From assembly GCA_937894825.1 (NCBI GenBank), contig CALCQT010000199.1, forward strand, positions 1-10,332: a stretch of 10,332 nt of DNA, written 5' to 3'. Origin of the DNA: an uncultured Anaerolineaceae bacterium (lineage in GTDB: Bacteria; Chloroflexota; Anaerolineae; Anaerolineales; Anaerolineaceae). The position numbers and the translations under genes were made by a program. A model generated the notes under the pieces. The model was not told the origin of the DNA. It was given only the letters and a program-made list of their open reading frames with translations, and made no database searches. Positions 1-6,529 of this stretch are shown here, in pieces (position 1 is the first letter of the stretch; each line of letters opens with the position of its first letter).

Positions 1-615
1 GAACACAATTTCGAGCTGCTGAACATTCCGGCCTATCATCCTGCCCGTGACATGTGGGACACCTTTTACACCACCGACCCCACCGTACTCCTGCGCACAC
101 ACACCTCCCCCGGCCAGATCCACGCCATGAAACAGTTCGCGCCGGAATCGATCCGCGTCGCACTGCCGGGCATGTGTTTTCGCTATGAGCAGGTCAGCAC
201 CCGCTCTGAGATCCAGTTCAACCAGATCGAGCTTTTGGCCGTCGGCAAAAACATCACCTTCGGCGACCTGAAAGGAACGCTGCAGGAATTTGCCTACCGC
301 ATGTTCGGCAACAACGTGCGCACCCGTTTCCGCCCGTCCTACTTCCCGTTCACCGAGCCCAGCGCCGAAATGGATGTGGAATGCTTCCTCTGCGGCGGCA
401 AGGGCTGTTCGATGTGCAAAAACTCCGGTTGGCTGGAGATTCTGGGCTGCGGCATGGTGCATCCGACCGTGCTGAAAAACGGCGGCTATGATCCGGACGT
501 CTACTCCGGTTACGCGGCCGGCATGGGCCCGGAACGGATCACGATTTTGCGTCATTACGTGGAGGATATCCGTTACTTCTGGGGCAACGACATTCGATTT
601 TTGGAGCAATTCTGA
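1..615 (+). CDS. pheS: Phenylalanyl-tRNA synthetase alpha subunit, C-terminal part (5' end outside window)
   Basis: This is the catalytic alpha subunit of the cytoplasmic (alpha-beta)2 class II synthetase that charges tRNA-Phe. The reading frame is open from base 1 and gives 204 residues before TGA; a full PheS is about 330-350, so roughly the last 60% is here. Visible features in order are NIPAYHPARDMWDTFY near the start (the conserved HPARD segment), a motif 2 region with RYEQ and QFNQIE, a Cys-rich insert reading CFLCGGKGCSMC, then GWLEILGCGMVHP, and motif 3 GMGPERITILRH near the end. The CxxC-x4-CxxC insert occurs in several bacterial PheS lineages and could bind a metal; that is inference. 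The stop overlaps the start of pheT by one base (TGATG), the usual pheST arrangement. Identification is very secure; only the truncation by the window edge limits it. Confidence 0.97.
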   Translation, partial: EHNFELLNIPAYHPARDMWDTFYTTDPTVLLRTHTSPGQIHAMKQFAPESIRVALPGMCFRYEQVSTRSEIQFNQIELLAVGKNITFGDLKGTLQEFAYRMFGNNVRTRFRPSYFPFTEPSAEMDVECFLCGGKGCSMCKNSGWLEILGCGMVHPTVLKNGGYDPDVYSGYAAGMGPERITILRHYVEDIRYFWGNDIRFLEQF

Positions 616-3143
616 TGAATATACCGCTTTCATGGCTAAAAGATTTTGTTGATGTGAATCTTCCACTGGAAGAACTGGCCCGTGTGATGACCATGGCCGG
701 TCTGGAAGTGGATGAAGTAAAGCTGCTTGGGCTGGCCGGACCGGAAACGGACCGCCATGGGTTCAAATTCACTGGTCTCTCCTGGCCGGCGGATAAATTC
801 GTCGTCGCAGAAATCCGCCAGGTCAACCCGCATCCGGACGCGGACCGGCTGGTGCTTTGCCAGCTCGAAGACGGCACCGGAGAGCACACCATCCTGACCG
901 GTGCACCAAACCTCTACCCCTATAAGGGGCTGGGGCGCCTGGAGCAGCCGATCAAGGTGGCTTATGTGCGCGAAGGCGCCATATTGTATGACGGGCACAA
1001 ACCGGGCTATGAACTGACGAAACTGAAGAAGACGAAGATCCGCGGCTTCGAGACCAATTCGATGGTCTGTTCCCAAAAGGAACTGGGTCTGCCCGAAGAA
1101 GACATCGACGGCATCATTTTCCTCGAGTCCGACGCGCCAACCGGCACGCCGCTGGCGGATTACCTCGGCGACGCGGTTTTCGTGATCGATATCCTGCCGA
1201 ACATGGCCCGCAATGCCTGCATCAAAGGCGTGGCGCGTGAAGTCGCGGCACAACTGAACCTGCCGCTCAAACAACCGGCGCTGCACGCCAAACCGGAAGG
1301 AAAGCCGGTCGACGGGCTGTGCAAGATCGAAATTCAGGAACCGGAGCTGAATCCGCGCTTCATCGTCGGATATGCCGAGGGACTGAAAGCCCAACCCAGC
1401 CCGATCTGGGTCCGGCGCCGGCTGCTGGCGGCCGGCATGCGCCCGATCAACAGCATCGTGGACGCCACCAACTATGTCATGCTGGAGACCGGTCAGCCGC
1501 TCCATTCTTTTGACTACCAAACGCTGCTCAAGCGGGCCGGCGGCAGAACGCCGACCATTATCACCCGCAAGGCGAACAAAGGAGAGCGCCTGGTCACCCT
1601 TGACAACATCGAACGGAATCTGGACGAAAGTATGATGCTGGTCACCGACCAGAGCGGCTCACTCTCGATCGGCGGGATCATGGGCGGGCTGGAAAGCGAA
1701 ATCGAGCCGGAAACGACCGATGTGCTGCTGGAATCCGCCGTCTGGAATTTCATCAATGTGCGTAAAACCGCCTCAACGCTCCGGCTGAACACCGAGGCCG
1801 GTTACCGCAACAGCCGCGGCGTGCATCCTGCTGTCGCGATGGAAGCCTGTGAGGCTTGTCTGTCGCGCATGGTCGAGTGGAGCGGCGGACGGATCGCACC
1901 GGGGGTCATCGACAATTACGCCAAACCGGTAATGAACACGGTCAACCGGATCACGGAACAGGATATCCGGCGCACGCTGGGCGTCGAAATCCCGCTGGAA
2001 CAGGCCGCTGCACTGCTGCGCCGGCTGGAATTCACCTGTGAAGTGGAGGCGGACGGACAGGCACTGCGCGTCGAGACGCCGCCGCACCGTCTGGACATCG
2101 GCGAAGGCCAGATCGGCCGCGCGGACGTGTTAGAAGAACTGGCTCGTCTGTTCGGGTACGACAATATTCCGACCACCCGCATGGCCGACGAACTGCCACC
2201 GGCCTATACCAACCCGATGATCGTGTTCGAGGAGAAACTGCGTGATCTGCTGGTTGCGCTCGAACTGACCGAGATCGTGACCTACCGCTTCACATCCGCA
2301 GAACGAGAGGCTCGGCTGCTCGGGAAGCCGGCAGATGCGTACGTCACATTGGCCAATCCGATTTCGCCGGACCGCATTGTGATGCGCACCAATCTGAACG
2401 TCAATATGATGGAGATTATCGAAAAGAATGTCCGGCTGCGCGACCACCTGAGTTTCTTTGAAATCGGGCCGGTTTTTCTGCCGGTGGCGGGACAGCGCCT
2501 GCCGAACGAGGAAGTTCATCTGGCGATCGGCATCACCGGCAAACGGCTGACGGAAGCCTGGGATTTTCACAACAAGACGACGCTGGATTTCTATGATCTG
2601 AAAGGGATCGTGGAAGCGGCCCTGTCCGGATTGCACATCAGCCAGATCAGTTTCAAAGCGGGAAGCTGCGACTATCTGCACCCCGGCAAATGCGCGGCGG
2701 TTTACGCCGGCGAGGTACGCCTGGGTGTGCTGGGCGAACTGCATCCGGCCGTGCGCGAGCGCTACGACCTGCTCAGCGCGCCGGTTATCCTGCTGGATCT
2801 GGACCTGACCAAAGTGGAACCGCTGGCTGAAATCATCTACAAAATCCATTCCATTTCGCCCTTCCCGGCCATTCTGGAGGATATTGCGATCGTTGTCGAC
2901 GAGACTGTGACGGCGGATGAGGTGCTGGCTGTGATTCAGCAGGGCGGCGGAAAAATGCTGCGAAGCGCGACGCTGTTCGACATTTTCCGCAGCGCCCAGC
3001 TGGGAGAGGGGAAGAAGAGCCTGGCTTACGGCCTGGCCTATCAGTCCGATGAAAAAACGCTGACCGACAAGGACGCCACCGCGATCCGTAATAAGATCAT
3101 CAAACGGCTGGAGCAGGTGCTGGACGCCAAGCTGCGCAGCTAA
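615..3143 (+). CDS. pheT: Phenylalanyl-tRNA synthetase beta subunit
   Basis: This is the large, structural and editing subunit of phenylalanyl-tRNA synthetase; it binds tRNA-Phe and hydrolyses mischarged Tyr-tRNA. The product has 842 residues, at the upper end for bacterial PheT. Domains in order: N-terminal B1 (MNIPLSWLKDFV); an EMAP/OB-fold tRNA-binding domain at about 61-165 (HPDADRLVLCQLEDG, TGAPN, SMVCS); the B3/B4 editing region at about 245-430 (RPINSIVDATNYVM, GQPLHSFD, SRGVHP); B5 at about 437-525 (PPHRLDI); a catalytic-core-like domain at about 530-740; and the anticodon-binding FDX-ACB domain at 748-842 (SPFPAILEDIAIVVD). The start is fixed by the one-base overlap with pheS and by TTGGAG at 601-606, eight bases upstream. 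A stretch of about 20 residues (40-60) before the tRNA-binding domain looks lineage-specific. Nothing suggests a defect. Confidence 0.98.
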   Translation: MNIPLSWLKDFVDVNLPLEELARVMTMAGLEVDEVKLLGLAGPETDRHGFKFTGLSWPADKFVVAEIRQVNPHPDADRLVLCQLEDGTGEHTILTGAPNLYPYKGLGRLEQPIKVAYVREGAILYDGHKPGYELTKLKKTKIRGFETNSMVCSQKELGLPEEDIDGIIFLESDAPTGTPLADYLGDAVFVIDILPNMARNACIKGVAREVAAQLNLPLKQPALHAKPEGKPVDGLCKIEIQEPELNPRFIVGYAEGLKAQPSPIWVRRRLLAAGMRPINSIVDATNYVMLETGQPLHSFDYQTLLKRAGGRTPTIITRKANKGERLVTLDNIERNLDESMMLVTDQSGSLSIGGIMGGLESEIEPETTDVLLESAVWNFINVRKTASTLRLNTEAGYRNSRGVHPAVAMEACEACLSRMVEWSGGRIAPGVIDNYAKPVMNTVNRITEQDIRRTLGVEIPLEQAAALLRRLEFTCEVEADGQALRVETPPHRLDIGEGQIGRADVLEELARLFGYDNIPTTRMADELPPAYTNPMIVFEEKLRDLLVALELTEIVTYRFTSAEREARLLGKPADAYVTLANPISPDRIVMRTNLNVNMMEIIEKNVRLRDHLSFFEIGPVFLPVAGQRLPNEEVHLAIGITGKRLTEAWDFHNKTTLDFYDLKGIVEAALSGLHISQISFKAGSCDYLHPGKCAAVYAGEVRLGVLGELHPAVRERYDLLSAPVILLDLDLTKVEPLAEIIYKIHSISPFPAILEDIAIVVDETVTADEVLAVIQQGGGKMLRSATLFDIFRSAQLGEGKKSLAYGLAYQSDEKTLTDKDATAIRNKIIKRLEQVLDAKLRS

Positions 3144-3169
3144 CATTCTTTTCATATTGGTAATACGTT

Positions 3170-3198
3170 ACAGAGGCGGTCCATTGGGCCGTCTCTGT
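3170..3198 (+). terminator. Probable hairpin terminator of pheST
   Basis: Twenty-seven bases after the pheT stop, 3170-3182 pairs with 3186-3198 in a 13-bp stem around an ATT loop, with two G-T wobbles. The stem is GC-rich and topped by consecutive G-C pairs. Only a short T run (GCTTT, 3199-3203) follows, so intrinsic termination may be modest or assisted. Its position right after the operon and before a new promoter supports the call. Confidence 0.6.
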
Positions 3199-3227
3199 GC
3201 TTTCCGCGACTATATTGTAAAAAACCA

Positions 3228-3255
3228 TTACGCGCAGTTATGCAAGTCGTATAAT
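3228..3255 (+). promoter_or_regulatory. Putative sigma-70-type promoter for the radical SAM fragment
   Basis: A perfect TATAAT lies at 3250-3255, with a weak -35 candidate TTACGC (3228-3233) 16 bases upstream. Transcription would start near 3262 and give a leader of about 30 bases before the ATG at 3291. It sits just downstream of the pheT hairpin, so the small gene appears to have its own signal. The poor -35 keeps the confidence moderate. Confidence 0.4.
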
Positions 3256-3290
3256 TAAGCCATACAAAAAAAGCACAGACCAGGATGCTC

Positions 3291-3545
3291 ATGCTCGAAA
3301 CCATCACCCGCAAAACCATGCTTTACAAACCCAGTATTCCCGGGATGGACTACGCTATGAACCCGGTTCTGGGCTGTTCCCATGGTTGCCGCTATCCCTG
3401 CTACGCCTGGTTGATGGCCCGGCGCTTCGGCAAAGTCAAAACCTTTTCGGAATGGACCCAACCCGTACTGGTCGAAAACACACTCGAACTGCTCGAAAAA
3501 GAGCTCAAAAAATGGCAGGATCGGATCCAATCACAAAATAAATAA
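3291..3545 (+). pseudogene. Truncated radical SAM protein (SPL/COG1533-like), N-terminal fragment
   Basis: The 84-residue product reads like the first part of a radical SAM protein of the spore-photolyase-like group. It opens with a conserved-looking lead (KTMLYKPSIPGMDYAMNPV), followed by GCSHGCRYPCYAW, which would supply the three cysteines for the 4Fe-4S cluster, then RRFGKVK and a helix of the type seen before the next strand (LVENTLELLEKELKKW). It stops exactly where the family normally continues into the second beta strand (an HLCFTTDP-like segment, from memory); full-length relatives are roughly 270-300 residues. I looked in the other frames downstream to about 3610 and found no continuation, so this looks like a real 3' loss, not a single frameshift. 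The cysteine spacing here is CX3CX3C, against canonical CX3CX2C; I recall relatives with a Pro inserted before the last Cys, but that needs checking. ATG 3291 is chosen because AGGA (3282-3285) lies five bases upstream; the ATG at 3285 is embedded in that site. A standalone mini-protein is possible but less likely. Confidence 0.65.
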
Positions 3546-3606
3546 AAAACATGAGGGGGATTTATTAATCGGAGTGAGAGCGCAGCATTAATCTTGTTGC
3601 GGGACA

Positions 3607-4095
3607 TCATCGGTTGATGTAGTCAATAATATCTGCTGAATTCTCAAACGTTTTTGCGATATCAATGATATCTATTTCTTCATTGGGTTCTGTCTTTTTA
3701 TAAGCCGAATTAATACTTTCATCATGAACTTTTGAAAAATTAGAACCCAAGCCTTTTACTTTATTAATCCCATAATTGAGCGCTGTAACATTCGAAATAC
3801 TCAAGTAATCCATATTCGCCTCAATGGAATCATAAAAATCGTTATACCGTGTTTTCACACCATGAGCATATTTCTCGCCGCGGATTTCCTTTAAAACATC
3901 ATAGAGCCCACTGGGGACTGGACCATAGCGCATCGCAATATATCGATCGCCAGTCATAAAAAACCCATAATGAGATAAATGGTAATTATCAGCAAAAGCC
4001 ATCGCCTTGCAAATATTATCCAAGTCAGTTACCCCATTGTTGATAAAATAATGGATAATTTCTATTGACTTTTCTTTATCAAACAAATTTTTCAT
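3607..4095 (-). CDS. SocA/Panacea (DUF4065) domain protein, probable antitoxin-type
   Basis: The 162-residue protein carries the hallmark pattern of the Panacea/SocA-like/GepA family. It has an N-terminal helix ending in YFINNGVTDLDNICKAMAFAD, then NYHLSHYGFFMTGD and RYIAMRYGPVPSGLYDVLK (about residues 10-70), matching the family consensus of a K...FAD..HL..G..(I/M)TGD.Y.AM.YGPVPS.LYD pattern. The domain is known as a versatile antitoxin in type II toxin-antitoxin pairs and, in SocA, as a proteolytic adaptor. The C-terminal half is charged and unassigned. The start at 4095 has AGAGG (4102-4106) six bases upstream. No toxin-sized gene adjoins it: the 61 bases downstream and 105 bases upstream hold no credible ORF. 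The gene is strikingly AT-rich (17 G/C of 60 in 3661-3720, against 44 of 60 in 1381-1440 of pheT), a sign of transfer. The domain call is strong; the antitoxin role is inferred. Confidence 0.8.
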   Translation of the reverse strand: MKNLFDKEKSIEIIHYFINNGVTDLDNICKAMAFADNYHLSHYGFFMTGDRYIAMRYGPVPSGLYDVLKEIRGEKYAHGVKTRYNDFYDSIEANMDYLSISNVTALNYGINKVKGLGSNFSKVHDESINSAYKKTEPNEEIDIIDIAKTFENSADIIDYINR

Positions 4096-4147
4096 ATTAA
4101 GCCTCTATCTATGAGGACTTGATAATTGTTATTCTCTCTTTTTTTCT

Positions 4148-4177
4148 ATTACACGGTGTTCGTTAATATAAAGTCAA
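4148..4177 (-). promoter_or_regulatory. Putative promoter of the Panacea-domain gene
   Basis: Read on the minus strand, TTGACT (4172-4177) and TGTAAT (4148-4153) are separated by 18 bases, each one mismatch from the sigma-70 consensus. Transcription would start near 4141, giving a leader of about 46 bases. The promoter lies entirely in the 105-base gap after the hydrolase gene, so the antitoxin-like gene probably does not depend on read-through from it. Confidence 0.5.
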
Positions 4178-4200
4178 TTGTTAATACAGCAGAAAACTTC

Positions 4201-5382
4201 CTACTCATGTACCGCAATAAATGTTTCTATTTCCGCCCATGCCTGCTTACCTTCTCTGATAAACGGCGTGGCGATATAAAAACAATGATACATCCCTTCA
4301 TATTCGATCAGTTTGACGTCAACGCCGGCCGCCTTTGCCTTTTCCGCAACCGTTCTGCTGTCGCTCAAAAGAATTTCATCCGAGCCGGTTTGGATCAGCA
4401 TTGGCGGCATGCTCGTATAGTCGCCATAAGCGGGGGAAAGATAAGGATCATGCAGATCATGGTCACCTGCGTACAGGATCGGCACCGGATACCGGGGAGC
4501 CATGTCAGCACTGGGGTAACCGAAGATGGCGTCTTGCGTGAGATGGGTCGAATAAGACGCACCCTCCGCTGAAAGATCCGTCCAGGGAGAAGCGAGAATC
4601 AGCATTTTCGGCAGCGGCAGCGCTTGATCCCGCAGATACAATGCCGTCGCAAGCGCTAATCCGCCGCCCGCAGAATCCCCGCAAAAAACAATGTTTTCAG
4701 CTTTGTAGCCGTGATCCAATAACCACTGATACCCTTCGATCGCGTCTTCCAGCGCAGCGGGGAACAGGTGCTGCGGAGCGGTCCTGTAATCCAGCGAAAA
4801 CACATCCGCAGCCTCATAACTGGCGGAATACCGGAGCGCCCGGTCATTATAGACGTTCTGAAATACGCCGACATATCCGCCTCCATGAAGCTGGAAAATA
4901 ACTTTTTCATGATTTCCGCTATCCCTGGTAAGCAGATATGCCCTGGATTTACTCAGCGGGATCATCTCGTTCCGATAGCCTTCCGGAACTTTCCAACTCC
5001 CAAACACATACGATTGGGGTTGCCCATTCAGCATTGCATGGTAAAAAATTGTTGTCCCGGTAAAACGGGCATAAATATGATTGACTGTTCGTACGCTTCT
5101 GTTCAATAAGTCCCCAGCAAAGGACACGGATAGTGTGCTGCGTCCAAAATAGATTGAAAGTGCCAGGATGCAAACGCAGATCGCCCATAGCGCGGTGGAT
5201 CGGATCTTATTCACGGGAATTTTCACTCGGATTACCAGAAAAACGCACCCTGTTGCAAGGACGATCAGCCAGGCTCTCCATTTGCAATCAAGCATGCCCA
5301 GTAATAGAAATGCAATCAAGAATACAATGCCAAAAGCCAGCCAAAATCCCACCCTGATATGTTCTTTTTTATATTTTTCCAT
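4201..5382 (-). CDS. Membrane-anchored alpha/beta hydrolase, HSL (GDSAG) family esterase/lipase-like
   Basis: The 393-residue protein has three predicted transmembrane helices at about 11-31, 36-53 and 63-79, followed by an alpha/beta-hydrolase domain from about 155 to the end. Diagnostic features are the HGGG oxyanion-hole motif (166-169), YRTAPQHLFPAALED (199-213, the usual YR.APE..FPAALED box with Gln for Glu), the GDSAGG nucleophile elbow with Ser237, the probable catalytic Asp335 in GSDEILLSD, and His366 in MYHCFY. The triad is complete, so an active carboxylesterase, lipase or deacetylase is expected; the substrate is unknown. With the N-terminus in the membrane, the topology of the catalytic domain is uncertain. 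The frame stays open upstream to 5502, but ATG 5382 is preferred because GAGGAGA (5391-5397) lies eight bases before it and the hydrophobic segment begins soon after. The gene runs against its plus-strand neighbours, and its composition is less GC-rich than pheST, suggesting acquisition. I recall similar architectures in Firmicutes. Confidence 0.88.
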   Translation of the reverse strand: MEKYKKEHIRVGFWLAFGIVFLIAFLLLGMLDCKWRAWLIVLATGCVFLVIRVKIPVNKIRSTALWAICVCILALSIYFGRSTLSVSFAGDLLNRSVRTVNHIYARFTGTTIFYHAMLNGQPQSYVFGSWKVPEGYRNEMIPLSKSRAYLLTRDSGNHEKVIFQLHGGGYVGVFQNVYNDRALRYSASYEAADVFSLDYRTAPQHLFPAALEDAIEGYQWLLDHGYKAENIVFCGDSAGGGLALATALYLRDQALPLPKMLILASPWTDLSAEGASYSTHLTQDAIFGYPSADMAPRYPVPILYAGDHDLHDPYLSPAYGDYTSMPPMLIQTGSDEILLSDSRTVAEKAKAAGVDVKLIEYEGMYHCFYIATPFIREGKQAWAEIETFIAVHE

Positions 5383-5497
5383 CCTTATAATCTCCTCAAA
5401 TCTGCTGCCACGAAACCGGCATACTGCTGTTGAACAGGAAAAGGCTTCGTCCACACTTCTTGGCTTGTCAAACGCCGAATCATTGTCCGCAAACATA

Positions 5498-5525
5498 ATC
5501 ATAAGGCATTCCCGCTATGTTACAA
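5498..5525 (-). promoter_or_regulatory. Possible promoter of the hydrolase gene
   Basis: On the minus strand, TTGTAA (5520-5525) and TATGAT (5498-5503) are 16 bases apart, matching four and five consensus positions. Transcription from about 5491 would leave a leader of roughly 110 bases before ATG 5382. The -35 box overlaps the -10 box of the opposing promoter for the glycosyltransferase. Both matches are imperfect, so this is tentative. Confidence 0.3.
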
Positions 5526-5526
5526 T
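5518..5526 (+). promoter_or_regulatory. Possible extended -10 promoter of the sugar gene cluster
   Basis: TGTTACAAT at 5518-5526 combines a TGn extension with a -10 box one mismatch from consensus. No good -35 box lies 16-18 bases upstream, which extended -10 promoters can tolerate. It would start transcription near 5533, about 34 bases before the glycosyltransferase ATG. Confidence 0.35.
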
Positions 5527-5566
5527 AAACAACGTATGAAACGATTCCCGCATAGAAGGAAAACGT

Positions 5567-6502
5567 ATGCAGCAGCCTGAAATATCCGTGGTCATCCCAT
5601 TTTTAAACGAAGAAGAAAACCTTCCCGAACTGGCAGCCGCGCTGGAAAGCTATGCGCAAATCCTGTCGGTCCCGATCGAGGTCATCTTCGTTGACGACGG
5701 ATCCACCGATGGCTCGGTGGCCTGGCTGCGAGCCGCACACTTCAGTCACTTCACGGCGAAGATCGTCAAACTCTCCAAAAATTTCGGTTCCCATCCGGCT
5801 GTGCGAGCCGGCTTTCTGTATGCCTCCGCGCCGAACTGTGTCTGGCTGGGCGCCGACTTGCAGGAACCGCTCGAGATCATCGGCAGCGGTTATGCCAAGT
5901 TGCAGGAGGGCTATGATCTGGTCAGCATCCAGAAAAATCAGGTCAAAGTCGCCAAATCCGAAGAGCTCTTCTCCCGTTTCTATTCAAGCCTGATCCGCCG
6001 CTATGCCGTCCCGGGCTATCCGCCCAAGGGCGTCAACACCATTTTTTTCAATCAAAAAGTCAAAGATGAACTGAACCGCAACATTGAGCTCAACTCATCC
6101 GTTGTGCTGCAGGTACTGAATCAGGGCTTCCGGCAGGCGATCATCAATGTGGACTATGCCGAGCGGAAACATGGCAAATCCAAATGGTCGCTGACAAAAA
6201 AGGTCAAGCTGCTGATCGACTCGTTTGTGGCTTTTTCTTTCTTCCCGATCCGCCTGGTCAGCACCATCGGCATTCTGTTCGCGCTGATCGGCTGTCTCTC
6301 GGCGCTTTATCTGGTCATCATCAAGGTCTTCAACATCCGTGAAGTCACGCTCGGCTGGCCGACACTGATCAGCGTTCTGATGATGGGATTCGGCATCACC
6401 AACATTTCGCTGGGCATGATCGCCGAATATCTCTGGCGCACGCTTGACGCCGCACGCGGACGGCCGGCTTTTATCATCGATTCTGTCGAAAATATTTCGT
6501 AG
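5567..6502 (+). CDS. Family 2 glycosyltransferase, membrane-anchored (DPM1/GtrB-like)
   Basis: The 311-residue protein has a GT-A fold glycosyltransferase domain (residues 4 to about 215) and two C-terminal transmembrane helices at about 229-252 and 265-290. ISVVIPFLNEEENLPEL opens the nucleotide-binding fold, DDGSTDGS (43-50) holds the nucleotide-sugar-binding acidic pair, and DLQEP (97-101) is the metal/catalytic region, with Glu where DLQDP is usual. KNFGSHPAVRAGF and GKSKW (203-207) are typical of the GtrB/polyprenyl-phosphate glycosyltransferase subgroup, which moves a sugar from a nucleotide donor to a lipid phosphate at the inner membrane face. That acceptor is inferred from architecture. 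The RBS is AGAAGGAAA at 5554-5562, well placed for ATG 5567. It heads a run of four sugar-metabolism genes, and the next ATG is 27 bases after its stop, so it likely uses or forwards the sugar they make. It could instead act in exopolysaccharide or glycolipid assembly generally. Confidence 0.9.
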   Translation: MQQPEISVVIPFLNEEENLPELAAALESYAQILSVPIEVIFVDDGSTDGSVAWLRAAHFSHFTAKIVKLSKNFGSHPAVRAGFLYASAPNCVWLGADLQEPLEIIGSGYAKLQEGYDLVSIQKNQVKVAKSEELFSRFYSSLIRRYAVPGYPPKGVNTIFFNQKVKDELNRNIELNSSVVLQVLNQGFRQAIINVDYAERKHGKSKWSLTKKVKLLIDSFVAFSFFPIRLVSTIGILFALIGCLSALYLVIIKVFNIREVTLGWPTLISVLMMGFGITNISLGMIAEYLWRTLDAARGRPAFIIDSVENIS

Positions 6503-6529
6503 TAAAAATCCAATCCTGAGGCAAACACC

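Noticed and set aside
636..1520. Long open frame of 294 codons on the minus strand inside pheT
   Set aside because: It is a shadow of the GC-rich pheT coding strand; the translation is rich in Arg, Gln and His with no recognisable domain, and pheT is certain.
2130..3155. 341-codon minus-strand open frame antisense to pheT
   Set aside because: Mirror of pheT codon bias; no motif, no ribosome site considered convincing, and it spans domain boundaries of a proven gene.
3537..3566. AATAAAT...ATTTATT inverted repeat between the two convergent genes, considered as a shared terminator
   Set aside because: The arms are only seven A-T pairs around a 16-base loop, too weak to form a stable hairpin.
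4102..4116. CCTC...GAGG short inverted repeat at the Panacea ribosome site, considered as an autoregulatory operator
   Set aside because: Only four bases pair on each side and the core is not symmetric; chance is likely.
4126..4572. Plus-strand 148-codon frame with a hydrophobic N-terminus, considered as a possible small membrane toxin beside the Panacea gene
   Set aside because: It begins at TTG, lacks a ribosome site, and all but its first 25 codons are antisense to the hydrolase 3' end; the hydrophobic start is explained by AT-rich intergenic DNA.
5466..5471. TTGACA on the minus strand upstream of the hydrolase
   Set aside because: The position 17 bases downstream reads GAAGCC, which does not resemble a -10 box.
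5383..5502. Upstream in-frame extension of the hydrolase (40 more residues)
   Set aside because: The farther start lacks a ribosome site, whereas ATG 5382 has GAGGAGA at good spacing and directly precedes the membrane segment; the extension shows no domain.
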